Origin: SYIM01 sp041182885
Lineage (GTDB): Bacteria > Pseudomonadota > Gammaproteobacteria > Burkholderiales > Burkholderiaceae_E
NCBI GenBank assembly: GCA_049423065.1
Contig: JBMSQB010000100.1
Coordinates: 1 to 14,318, forward strand
Length of the DNA stretch: 14,318 bases
Reading direction: 5' to 3'
In this document: positions 5,476 to 13,348 of the stretch, piece by piece
Layout: every line of letters starts with the position of its first letter
Numbering within the stretch: the stretch's first letter is position 1
Program-made: the position numbers and the translations under genes
The notes under the pieces: generated by a model
The model's database searches: none
The model's input: only the letters and a program-made list of their open reading frames with translations
Told to the model about the DNA's origin: nothing

Positions 5476-6771
5476 ATGAACGCAACCAGGGAAGTGTTAT
5501 TCACCAACGTCCGGATTCTTGACGGAACCGGTCAGCAACAGCCCTACGGTGGCAGCGTGCGCGTGCGGGGCAAGCGCATCGTGCAGGTGGGGCGTAGCGC
5601 CGGCGGCGTAAGCGCGGGCGATGCACTGGTGGTCGATGCCGCGGGCGCCACGCTCATGCCAGGCATGACCGAGGCGCATACGCATTTTTCCTGGAACGAC
5701 GCCGCGACGCTGGCTGGTATCCAGACCATGCCGCTCGAGGAACATGTTCTCTGGACGGCCAAGGTCGCCCGGAGGTATCTGGAGGCGGGCTTCACCTCCT
5801 GTCTCGGCGCGGCCTGCGCCAAACCGCGTCTTGATGTGGTGATCAGGAATGCGATCGACAGCGGTCAGATTCCCGGGCCCCGCTATCTTGCAGCAAGCCA
5901 GGAGATCACCGTGCCCGGTGGACTCGGTGACGAGATGCTGCCGCATCTGCCGTTCCCCGAGTTCAGTTTCGGCGTGGTTGTCAATGGCGCCGATGATCTG
6001 CGCCGCGTCACCCGCATGTTCCTGAAGTACGGCGTGGACACTGTGAAGCTGAACCTTTCTGGCGACAACTTCGTTCCTGGTGCCGATGCCAAGACCACCT
6101 GGATGACCGATGCCGAGGTGGCGGCCTGTGCCGAGGAAGTGCGCATGCGCGGCAAGCGTATCGTGGTCCATGCCCGATCGTGTGCAAGCGTGAAGCAGGC
6201 GCTGCGCCACGGCATCCGGCTCATCTACCACGCCAGCTTCACCGATACCGAGGCGCTGGACATGCTGGAGGCGGCGCGCGACGAGGTATTCGTGGCGCCG
6301 GGAATCAGCATCATTTATGCGCTGCTCAACGAGGCAGAGCCGTGGGGTGTGAGTCACGAGAAAGCAGTCTCGATGGGCTATGAGGAGGAGTGGGCTGCTG
6401 CCTGCGAGTCGCTCAAGGCCATGCACCGGCGGGGTGTTCGGGTTCTGCCCGGCGGCGACTATGGCTTTGCCTTCAATCCTCACTTGCAGAACGCACGTGA
6501 TCTGGAACTGTTCGTCAAATACCTTGGCTTTACGCCGATGGAGGCGATCCGCTCGTGCACGCTCTACGGCGGACAGGTCATGCTGCGACCGCACGAACTC
6601 GGGCTGATCAAGGAAGGTTACCTCGCCGATCTGCTGCTGCTTGATGGTGATCCCCTTGCCAACCTGTCGATCCTGCGCGACCCCAAACGCATCCTGGCTG
6701 TCATGAAGGATGGGGAGTTCGCCAAGACGCCGCCCGTGGCAAAGGCCCGGACCTGGGAGCATGCGGCGTGA
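5476..6771 (+). CDS. Metal-dependent amidohydrolase, second of a tandem pair
   Basis: A protein of 431 residues, collinear with the preceding gene and similar along its whole length, so the two arose by duplication. All metal ligands are kept: His68/His70 (HTHF), Lys191 (VKLNLSGD), His232 (VHARS), His252 (YHAS), Asp328 (PGGDYGF). The two copies differ most where the substrate would lie: residues 197-212 (NFVPGADAKTTWMTD here, ESITGMPSEMSQFTE there) and around 275-300 (ISIIYALLNEAEPW versus LAWLINTCHHASTW). They may act on related substrates, or as subunits of one enzyme. Shine-Dalgarno AGAAGGG at 5461-5467, 8 bases before ATG. Its stop overlaps the livH start as GTGA. Neither copy looks degenerate. 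Confidence 0.9.
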   Translation: MNATREVLFTNVRILDGTGQQQPYGGSVRVRGKRIVQVGRSAGGVSAGDALVVDAAGATLMPGMTEAHTHFSWNDAATLAGIQTMPLEEHVLWTAKVARRYLEAGFTSCLGAACAKPRLDVVIRNAIDSGQIPGPRYLAASQEITVPGGLGDEMLPHLPFPEFSFGVVVNGADDLRRVTRMFLKYGVDTVKLNLSGDNFVPGADAKTTWMTDAEVAACAEEVRMRGKRIVVHARSCASVKQALRHGIRLIYHASFTDTEALDMLEAARDEVFVAPGISIIYALLNEAEPWGVSHEKAVSMGYEEEWAAACESLKAMHRRGVRVLPGGDYGFAFNPHLQNARDLELFVKYLGFTPMEAIRSCTLYGGQVMLRPHELGLIKEGYLADLLLLDGDPLANLSILRDPKRILAVMKDGEFAKTPPVAKARTWEHAA

Positions 6772-7715
6772 AGTGGGGTACGCGCGCCTGGGCTTGGCTG
6801 CTGATTGGCGGACCCATTACGCTTTTCTCGCTGTGGGCGATCGTGGACAACCCGCGGCTCTACTTCATCACGCTGCTCAACGGTCTCACGCTGGCCTCGC
6901 TCTATTTCATTGTTGCGAGCGGTTTTACGCTCGTCTTCGGATTGATGCGCAACGTGAATCTGGCGCACGGCTCGCTTTACCTGCTTGGTGGCTACGTGGG
7001 TTTCTTTGTCGCGGAAAAGACTGGCTGGTGGGTGCTCGCACTTGCCGCGGGTTTTCTCGCCGCCGCGCTGGCAGGGTTGCTGCTGCAGACGCTGATTCTG
7101 CGTCACATGCAAGGCCAGGATCTCCGGCAGACCATGGTCACCATCGGTCTGTCCATTGTGGTGGCCGACCTGTTGCTGTGGGCCTTCACCGCGCAGGTCC
7201 ATCAGATGGACGCCCCCGAATGGCTTCAGGGTCCGATCAGGAACATTCCGCTGATCAAGGCCTATTCAGCGTACCGGCTGAGTCTGTTGGCAGCCGGGAT
7301 CATCATCGGGGTGTTCCTCTGGTGGCTGCTCGCGCGCACCACAGTAGGAGCCATGATCCGGGCGGGCGTTGATGACCGGCAGATGCTGGCCGCATCGGGC
7401 GTGAACGTGAATCTGGTGTTCGCGGTCACCTTCATGCTCGGCGCCGGGCTCGCAGGTCTCGGCGGGGTTATCGGTGCGGTTGAATTGTCGATGGTGCCGG
7501 GAGAAGACACACGGTTACTGCTGGCCTCGCTGATCGTGGTGATCGTTGGCGGCATGGGGAGCGTGGTGGGGGCGGCCCTTGGGGCGGTGATTCTTGGCCT
7601 TGCCGAGACGTACGGTCTTGCGTATGCGCCGACCTACAGCGTGGTGTTCACCTTCGTGATCCTCATCCTCGTGCTGGCCTTCCGTCCGCGCGGCATTCTG
7701 GGTAAACCGGCATGA
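6768..7715 (+). CDS. livH: Liv-type ABC importer permease (LivH family)
   Basis: An inner-membrane protein of 315 residues, one of the two permeases of a branched-chain-amino-acid-type (HAAT) importer. It has about eight hydrophobic segments. Family motifs: NGLTLASLYFIVASGFTLVF (38-57) followed by NLAHGSLYLLGGY; the cytoplasmic ATPase-coupling loop RAGVDDRQMLAASGVNV (about 198-214); and the closing GGMGSVVGAALGAVILG. It starts at GTG 6768, overlapping the previous stop by 4 bases (GTGA), and ends in an ATGA overlap with livM. Length is close to typical (about 290-310). The cargo need not be amino acids: many members of this family take up aromatic acids, amides or urea. Confidence 0.92.
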   Translation: MKWGTRAWAWLLIGGPITLFSLWAIVDNPRLYFITLLNGLTLASLYFIVASGFTLVFGLMRNVNLAHGSLYLLGGYVGFFVAEKTGWWVLALAAGFLAAALAGLLLQTLILRHMQGQDLRQTMVTIGLSIVVADLLLWAFTAQVHQMDAPEWLQGPIRNIPLIKAYSAYRLSLLAAGIIIGVFLWWLLARTTVGAMIRAGVDDRQMLAASGVNVNLVFAVTFMLGAGLAGLGGVIGAVELSMVPGEDTRLLLASLIVVIVGGMGSVVGAALGAVILGLAETYGLAYAPTYSVVFTFVILILVLAFRPRGILGKPA

Positions 7716-8866
7716 GCGCCGCGCAATGGCGTCGGGCGATGAACGGCGGGCTTCGCCATGCCGCCCGTTCCTCGGGTCAGCCACCCGTGCGTGTACAGGC
7801 GAGTGCAGTCGCGTCGGGCGCTGCGGCAGTCGATCCCTATGCAGACAGCGACGCGCCCCGCTGGTTGAAGTTTCTGTGGCGCACCCTCTCGGCGCGCCAT
7901 GTGCTTACGTTTGGGCTGGCGCTGGTATTTCCCTTCGTGGCAACGCCGTTCTTCACCTTCCAGGTGGCCGCCCAGGCGCTCGTGCTGGGGCTCATTGCCC
8001 TGTCGCTTACTTTTCTGGGTGGCTATGGCGGCATCGTTTCGCTTGCGCAGATGTCGGTGGCAGGGATGGCGGGATACGCACTGGCGATTCTGGGGGCGAG
8101 CAGCACGCCCATCAGTCTTGACTGGCCCTGGTGGCTGGCTGTGATCTTTGCCGTCCTCATCGCCACCGTCTGCGCCACCGTCATCGGCTGGCTGTCGGTG
8201 CGTACCGAGGGCATCTACACCATCATGATCACGCTGGCATTCGGCGTTGCGTTCTACTACCTGGCCTTGCAGAACTACACCCTGTTCAACGGCTTTCAGG
8301 GATTTCAGAAGGTCTACCCACCCCAAGTGCTGGGTGTGAACTGGCGTGATCCGCTGCCTTTTTACTTCCTCAGCCTGTTCTGGGCCATGGCTGGGTATTT
8401 CGCAGTCAAGTGGATCGTTCGCACGCCGTTCGGTGTGGCCCTGCAGGGCGTCCGCGACAACCCGCGACGCATGGCTGCGCTCGGCTTCAATGTCGTCGCG
8501 CATCGCGTGGCTGCCTACGCAGTGGCCGGTTTCATGGCCGCCATCGGCGGCGTACTGATGGTCTGGTACAACGGTCTGATCACCCCCGGCTCGGTCAATA
8601 CCGGCTGGCAGATCAACATCCTGGTGATTGCCGTGCTCGGCGGGATGCGCCACCCCATTGGGGCTTTTCTCGGCGCCATCATTTTTGTCTTGTTGCAGAC
8701 GTTTGCCATCGACCTTATCGACCGCGAACGATTCAACCTGGTGATTGGCGTGGTGTTCCTCGCCATCGTCCTGTTTTCCCCCGATGGACTGCTCGGACTG
8801 TGGGCGAAGCTTCGCCGTCGCTTCGGTTCGGACCCGTCCGTCACTTCCCCGTCGCATCGACAATGA
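7712..8866 (+). CDS. livM: Liv-type ABC importer permease (LivM family) with N-terminal extension
   Basis: The second permease, 384 residues. The conserved LivM core starts near residue 62 and contains FLGGYGGIVSLAQMSVAGMAGY (101-122), TEGIYTIMITLAFG (165-178), the coupling loop ALQGVRDNPRRMAALGFNV (243-261) and VIAVLGGMRHPIGAFLGA. Ahead of it are about 50 polar, Ala/Gly/Arg-rich residues of no recognised fold, longer than in many LivM proteins. Start ATG 7712 overlaps the livH stop (ATGA), supporting it, although a downstream start cannot be excluded. Its stop (8864-8866) also sits in an ATGA, but the next gene more likely starts at 8881. Confidence 0.9.
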   Translation: MSAAQWRRAMNGGLRHAARSSGQPPVRVQASAVASGAAAVDPYADSDAPRWLKFLWRTLSARHVLTFGLALVFPFVATPFFTFQVAAQALVLGLIALSLTFLGGYGGIVSLAQMSVAGMAGYALAILGASSTPISLDWPWWLAVIFAVLIATVCATVIGWLSVRTEGIYTIMITLAFGVAFYYLALQNYTLFNGFQGFQKVYPPQVLGVNWRDPLPFYFLSLFWAMAGYFAVKWIVRTPFGVALQGVRDNPRRMAALGFNVVAHRVAAYAVAGFMAAIGGVLMVWYNGLITPGSVNTGWQINILVIAVLGGMRHPIGAFLGAIIFVLLQTFAIDLIDRERFNLVIGVVFLAIVLFSPDGLLGLWAKLRRRFGSDPSVTSPSHRQ

Positions 8867-8880
8867 TTGAGGAGACAACC

Positions 8881-10134
8881 GTGAAAATGACGAAAAGGAT
8901 CTGGATTCACTCGGTGGTTGGAGCGGCGACCGCTGCTGCCCTGACCAGCGTCGCCTGGGCACAGGGCGCGCCAGTCAAGATCGGCGTGCTCGCTACCCTG
9001 GAAGGCCCGTTCGCCGCAGGCGGGGCCGATGGCATGCGCGGCGCTGAACTGGCCATTCGCCAGCGGGGCGGCGTCGTGGCCGGCCGAAAGATCGAGATGG
9101 TCAGGGCCTCGTCCAATGCCAACCCCGATGTGGCCGTGAACGCGGTGCGCAAACTGGTTGAGCAGGACAAGGTCGACCTGGTGGTCGGTCCGCTGTCGGG
9201 CGGCGAAGGTATCGCGGTCAAGGACTATTCCAAGACGCAGCCCAACATGACCTTCATCAATGGTGGTTCGGGTGCGCAGGCCACGACCCTGCAAAATCCC
9301 AGCCCCAACTTCTTCCGCTTCAATACCGAAGGCGCGCAGTGGATGGTCGGCTTGGGCAAGGCCGCCGTGGATAAAGGTTACAAGCGGGTCATGGTGATCG
9401 CCGAAGATTACGCATTCCCGTACTCACAGGTTCAGGGATTCATGTCGGAGTTTTGCCGGCTTGGTGGCAAGGTGCCGGTGAAGGCCTGGGTACCGTTGGG
9501 AGGCAAGGACTACTCCTCGGTTATCGCGCGCATTCCCAAGGACGTGGACGCACTGCTGGTGGTGCTTGGCGGTGCCGATGCGGTCAACTTCCTGAATCAG
9601 TACGAGGCAGCGGGCGGTGACAAACCCATGATGGGCGGCTCCATCACGGTCAGCCAGGATGTGTTGAACTATCGCGGCAAACGACGTGATTCGCTGGTGG
9701 GCACCATTTCCGCCGGGCCCTACGCCGACAGCTTCGACGGTGCTGACTGGAAGGCCTTTGTGGCCGACTATCAGAAGAACTACCCCGTGTCTGCCGGTGG
9801 CTATCCGAGCCCGAGTCTGTTTGCCCTGGTGTACTACACCAACATGAAGGCAGCGCTTGATGCACTCGAGCAGGTCAAGGGCGACCTCTCCGGTGGCCAG
9901 GCCAAGTACCGCGAGGCCCTGTCCAAACTCGAATTGAAGATGCCCACCGGTACCGTGAAGCTTGATTCCAATCGCCAGGCGATCGGAACCACTTTCGTGA
10001 CCGAAGTGGTCAAGGACAGCAAGGGCGACCTCACCACCCGCGTGCTGCGCAAGGTGGATAACGTCGATCAGATGCTGGGCATGAAGCGCGAGGAGTTTCA
10101 GATGGGTTCTCGCGACGTACCGGCCTGCCCTTGA
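8881..10134 (+). CDS. Periplasmic substrate-binding protein of Liv-type importer (type I periplasmic fold)
   Basis: A protein of 417 residues with a signal peptide: basic start (KMTKR), hydrophobic core to about residue 22, probable cleavage after AWA. The mature protein begins APVKIGVLATLEGPFAAGG, the first strand of the LivK/Peripla_BP_6 family, and continues with VRKLVEQDKVDLVVGPLSGG, RVMVIAEDYAFPYSQVQGF and DVDALLVVLGGADAVNFLNQY. Start: GTG 8881 has GAGGAG (8869-8874) 6 bases upstream. Alternatives are ATG 8863, overlapping the livM stop, and ATG 8887; all give the same mature protein. The residues that contact an amino-acid ligand in LivJ/LivK are not clearly present, so the ligand is open. 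It lies between permease and ATPase genes, with a 40-base gap to livG. Confidence 0.9.
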   Translation: MKMTKRIWIHSVVGAATAAALTSVAWAQGAPVKIGVLATLEGPFAAGGADGMRGAELAIRQRGGVVAGRKIEMVRASSNANPDVAVNAVRKLVEQDKVDLVVGPLSGGEGIAVKDYSKTQPNMTFINGGSGAQATTLQNPSPNFFRFNTEGAQWMVGLGKAAVDKGYKRVMVIAEDYAFPYSQVQGFMSEFCRLGGKVPVKAWVPLGGKDYSSVIARIPKDVDALLVVLGGADAVNFLNQYEAAGGDKPMMGGSITVSQDVLNYRGKRRDSLVGTISAGPYADSFDGADWKAFVADYQKNYPVSAGGYPSPSLFALVYYTNMKAALDALEQVKGDLSGGQAKYREALSKLELKMPTGTVKLDSNRQAIGTTFVTEVVKDSKGDLTTRVLRKVDNVDQMLGMKREEFQMGSRDVPACP

Positions 10135-10174
10135 ACATGAAGGCAGTCCGCTGATACAGCCAGACGGTTCCTGG

Positions 10175-11005
10175 ATGGCCTCTCTGTCGCAACTGCGCGT
10201 CTCCTCCCGCGCGCCCGCCATGGCTGGCGCTGCCGGGGGGCAGGCGCGCGCACCGCTTGCATCGTCCGATGCACTGGTACTGCAGGGTGTGACCCGAGCC
10301 TTCGGTGCACTGCGCGCCGTGGACGAAGTATCGTTTGCCGTGGCGGCGGGCCAGAAATATGCCGTCCTGGGTTCCAATGGCGCGGGCAAGACAACCTTGT
10401 TCAACGCCATTACTGGCGACTTCCCGCCCACCGCCGGGCGGATCGAATTCTTTGGCGAGGACATCACCGCATTGCCGCCCCACGAGCGCATTCGCAAGGG
10501 GTTGCGCCGCACCTATCAGTCCTCGCTTCTGTTTCGTGACCTGTCCATTCGTGACAACCTGTTCCTTGCTGTGCGGGGGGTTGCGAACGGTCGATTCAAC
10601 ATGTGGCGGCCGGGTGCCTCTCATCCGTCACGGATGGCTACCGAAGATCTGCTCGACCGTGTGCGCTTGTCTCATATCGCCAACGAGCCCGTAGCCAACC
10701 TGGCCCATGGGCAACAACGGCAGCTCGAGATCGGCATGGCACTGGCTGGCGCGCCGCGTCTGATCCTGTTTGATGAGCCTGCCGCCGGTCTGTCGCCGGC
10801 AGAGCGGCGCGAACTGGTGGCGTTGCTGACATCCCTTCCCGCTCATATGAGCTTTGTGATCATCGAACACGATCTTGATATCGCGCTGCGTGTTTCGCAA
10901 CGCGTCACCGTGATGCATAACGGTCGAGTGCTGCGCCACGGTACGCCATCCGAGATCGAGGCCGACCCTCAGGTGCAGGCCCTTTACATGGGAGGTCGGC
11001 GCTGA
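10175..11005 (+). CDS. livG: Liv-type ABC importer ATPase (LivG family)
   Basis: An ATP-binding subunit of 276 residues. Walker A GSNGAGKT (66-73), Q-loop Gln115 (RRTYQSSLLF), signature LAHGQQRQLEI (176-186), Walker B LILFDEP (197-202, Asp200/Glu201) and H-loop His232 (IIEHD). The fold begins near residue 34 (LVLQGVTRAFGALRAVDEVSF). The first ~33 residues are Ala/Arg-rich and not conserved, and no Shine-Dalgarno precedes ATG 10175. An alternative ATG at 10220 gives a start closer to the family norm. The GTG-like upstream frame is open but has no better start. The stop overlaps the next ATG by one base (TGATG), so translation is probably coupled. It forms a heterodimer with the LivF-like ATPase on the LivHM permeases. 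Confidence 0.9.
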   Translation: MASLSQLRVSSRAPAMAGAAGGQARAPLASSDALVLQGVTRAFGALRAVDEVSFAVAAGQKYAVLGSNGAGKTTLFNAITGDFPPTAGRIEFFGEDITALPPHERIRKGLRRTYQSSLLFRDLSIRDNLFLAVRGVANGRFNMWRPGASHPSRMATEDLLDRVRLSHIANEPVANLAHGQQRQLEIGMALAGAPRLILFDEPAAGLSPAERRELVALLTSLPAHMSFVIIEHDLDIALRVSQRVTVMHNGRVLRHGTPSEIEADPQVQALYMGGRR

Positions 11006-13320
11006 TGGCGTGGTTTCGTCTTGGCCGCGGCCGGGGCTCAGACCCCTCCCATGATCAAGGCCGCGCCCCGCGGTCGGGCGCCCGGCGCGTGCCCCTGCTG
11101 CAGATTGCCGGGCTCGATGTGTACTACGGTCGTGCCCATGCGCTGCAGGCAGTGAGCCTCGAACTGGATCGCGGCGTGCTCGGTATCGTGGGGCGTAACG
11201 GCATGGGAAAGACCACGCTCTGCAACGCCATCACGGGCCTCGTGCCGGCGAGCGGTAGCGTGAAGCTGAGCGGGGAAGAGATCCTGGGGCGCAGCCCGCA
11301 CGAGATCACCCGTCGCGGCATCGCTTATGTTCCGCAGGGTCGCCGCGTGTGGCCGTCGCTGTCTGTCGAGGAGACCTTGAGGCTGGTTGCGTCTCATCGC
11401 CGCGACGTCGATCGTATCTATGCCATGTTCCCGCGGCTGGCAGAGCGCAAGGGCAATGGTGGCTCACAGCTGTCGGGCGGCGAGCAGCAGATGCTCGCGA
11501 TCGGCCGCGCGCTGCTGCTTGAGCCGTGTCTGCTGGTCATGGACGAGCCCACAGAGGGGCTTGCGCCGGTGATCGTCGAGCAGGTGGCCCAGGCGTTGAG
11601 AGACCTGGCGGCCGAGGGCGATATTTCGGTGTTGTTGATCGAACAGAATCTGGGCGTGGCCACCAGCGTCGCCGATCGTATCGGCATCATGGTCAACGGT
11701 CGGATCGCGCAGGAAATGCCAGCCGTTGAACTGGCCGCCGACCGCGAACTTCAGGAGCGACTGCTTGGGGTCCGCTCGCACGATAGTGACGAGGTTGACG
11801 AAGCCGGCGCATCTTCGAGAGCCGGAACGGTCGACCCGCCCGAACAGGCGCATCTCGAATCGCGGGTTCTCACCGTAGTGCGGGCTCATGGCGACGCTTC
11901 GCCCAGCGTGACCGATCTGTCGCCACGAACGGTACGCGGATTCAACCGCTGGAACGCGGGCAGCCCCACGGTACCCGTTTTTGACCGGCCACTGGAAGTG
12001 GCGTCCGAGTCGGTGGCTGCCACCGATCACAGAACGGCCGGGGCTGCGCCGGTGGTGTTCGCGCCACCCGCAGCGGTCTTCGATTTCCCCGTGGCGGCAA
12101 CCAGTGCCCGTGCAGCCTATGTTGCTGGCACCTTCGATACCAAGGCGCGCGAACTGTTCTACCTTCGCCAAAGCCTTGAGCGGCTGGGCTTGCGTGTGGT
12201 CACGGTAGACCTCTCCACCAGCGGGCGCACATCAACGGCCAGCGTGCACCCGCGCGAAGTGGCGCGTCACCATCCCAGGGGCGAAGCGGGCGTTTTCAGC
12301 GGTGATCGTGGCAGTGCGGTGGCCGCCATGGCACTTGCCTTCGAGCGATTCATCCTCACCCGTCGAGACCTCGGGGGGCTCATCTCGGCGGGCGGCTCGG
12401 GCGGCACCACCCTGGCCACGGCCGCCATGCGCGCGCTGCCGGTGGGCGTACCCAAAGTCATGGTGTCGACCATGGCAAGTGGCGATACCCGGCCCTACGT
12501 TGGCCCGAGTGACATCTGCATGATGTACTCGGTGACCGATGTGCAAGGCCTGAACCGGATCAGCGAACGGGTGCTCGCCAACGCGGCGCATGCGCTGGCG
12601 GGCATGATCAGTCATCCAGTACCCACTGCGCAGGCGACCAAGCGCGCTCTCGGACTGACCATGTTTGGCGTCACCACCCCATGCGTACAGATGGTGACCA
12701 AGCAACTTGAGCAGGAATTCGACTGCCTTGTGTTTCATGCCACCGGAGTGGGTGGACAGTCTTTGGAGAAACTTGCCGACTCAGGCCTCCTTGAAGGCGT
12801 GATCGATGTATCCACCACCGAGATCGCCGACGAGATCGCCGGGGGCGTCCTTTCTGCCGGCCCGGGCCGACTCGATGTGTTCGCTCGGCATGAGTTGCCC
12901 TGGGTGGGCTCCTGCGGGGCGCTCGACATGGCCAATTTCGGTGCGTGGGAGAGTGTTCCCGAGCGATTTCGCAGCCGTCGCCTCTACCGGCACAACCCAA
13001 CGGTCACGCTGATGCGTACCACGGTTGAGGAATGCCAGGCGGTGGGCGAGTTTTTGGTTGCCAAGATCAATGCGATGCGCGGTCCGGTGCGTTTCCTGAT
13101 CCCCGAGGGAGGCGTGTCCGCCATTGATCAGCCCGGTCAGCCGTTTCATGATCCGCAAGCCAATCAGGTGCTGTTCGACACGATCGAGAAGGGTTTTCGC
13201 GGCGGGCCTTCGCGGCGCCTTGTGCGTTTGCCCCATCACATCAACGACGAGGCCTTCGCGCAGGCGCTGGTGGCGGCCTGGCGCGATATCGCGCCAGGCG
13301 CCGAAGCCCGGCGCGCCTGA
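11005..13320 (+). CDS. livF: LivF-type ABC ATPase fused to a UPF0261/Tm-1-like ATP-binding domain
   Basis: One uninterrupted frame of 771 residues. Residues 31-255 are a complete LivF: Walker A GRNGMGKT (63-70), Gln111, signature LSGGEQQ (156-162), Walker B LLVMDEP (176-182) and the LivF-typical IEQN in place of the H-loop. Residues 256-367 form a linker rich in Ser, Ala, Asp and Pro, without a recognised domain. From 369 (RAAYVAGTFDTKARELFYL) to the end is a full-length UPF0261 protein with the glycine-rich ISAGGSGGTTLATAAMRALP (460-479), VMVSTMASGDTRPYVG (485-500), FGVTTPCVQ, GVGGQSLE and a C-terminal FLIPEGGVSAIDQPG. UPF0261 is homologous to the N-terminal, ATP-binding domain of tomato Tm-1; its bacterial role is unsettled. 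LivF is normally about 235 residues and ends there. A sequencing-error fusion is unlikely, as the linker has an open frame with ordinary codon use. Confidence 0.9.
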   Translation: MAWFRLGRGRGSDPSHDQGRAPRSGARRVPLLQIAGLDVYYGRAHALQAVSLELDRGVLGIVGRNGMGKTTLCNAITGLVPASGSVKLSGEEILGRSPHEITRRGIAYVPQGRRVWPSLSVEETLRLVASHRRDVDRIYAMFPRLAERKGNGGSQLSGGEQQMLAIGRALLLEPCLLVMDEPTEGLAPVIVEQVAQALRDLAAEGDISVLLIEQNLGVATSVADRIGIMVNGRIAQEMPAVELAADRELQERLLGVRSHDSDEVDEAGASSRAGTVDPPEQAHLESRVLTVVRAHGDASPSVTDLSPRTVRGFNRWNAGSPTVPVFDRPLEVASESVAATDHRTAGAAPVVFAPPAAVFDFPVAATSARAAYVAGTFDTKARELFYLRQSLERLGLRVVTVDLSTSGRTSTASVHPREVARHHPRGEAGVFSGDRGSAVAAMALAFERFILTRRDLGGLISAGGSGGTTLATAAMRALPVGVPKVMVSTMASGDTRPYVGPSDICMMYSVTDVQGLNRISERVLANAAHALAGMISHPVPTAQATKRALGLTMFGVTTPCVQMVTKQLEQEFDCLVFHATGVGGQSLEKLADSGLLEGVIDVSTTEIADEIAGGVLSAGPGRLDVFARHELPWVGSCGALDMANFGAWESVPERFRSRRLYRHNPTVTLMRTTVEECQAVGEFLVAKINAMRGPVRFLIPEGGVSAIDQPGQPFHDPQANQVLFDTIEKGFRGGPSRRLVRLPHHINDEAFAQALVAAWRDIAPGAEARRA

Positions 13321-13348
13321 GCCAGCATTCATCAGGAGAACACCAAGC

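Noticed and set aside
3923..5485. Long minus-strand open frame of 520 codons, with similar ones at 5497-6762 and 7634-8962
   Set aside because: They lie antisense to well-recognised genes in GC-rich DNA, have no family resemblance and show the compositional pattern of shadow frames.
8410..8880. Upstream extension of the binding-protein reading frame into livM (574-residue frame)
   Set aside because: This stretch is livM in another frame. A Shine-Dalgarno and a signal peptide at 8881 define the real start.
10137..10154. Five-codon mini-frame (MKAVR) between the binding-protein gene and livG
   Set aside because: No Shine-Dalgarno, no attenuator structure around it, and frames this short are expected by chance.
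13124..13348. Longer start for the TIM-barrel gene inside the preceding gene
   Set aside because: The extra residues are the fusion gene in another frame; ATG 13349 has a proper ribosome-binding site and the family N-terminus.
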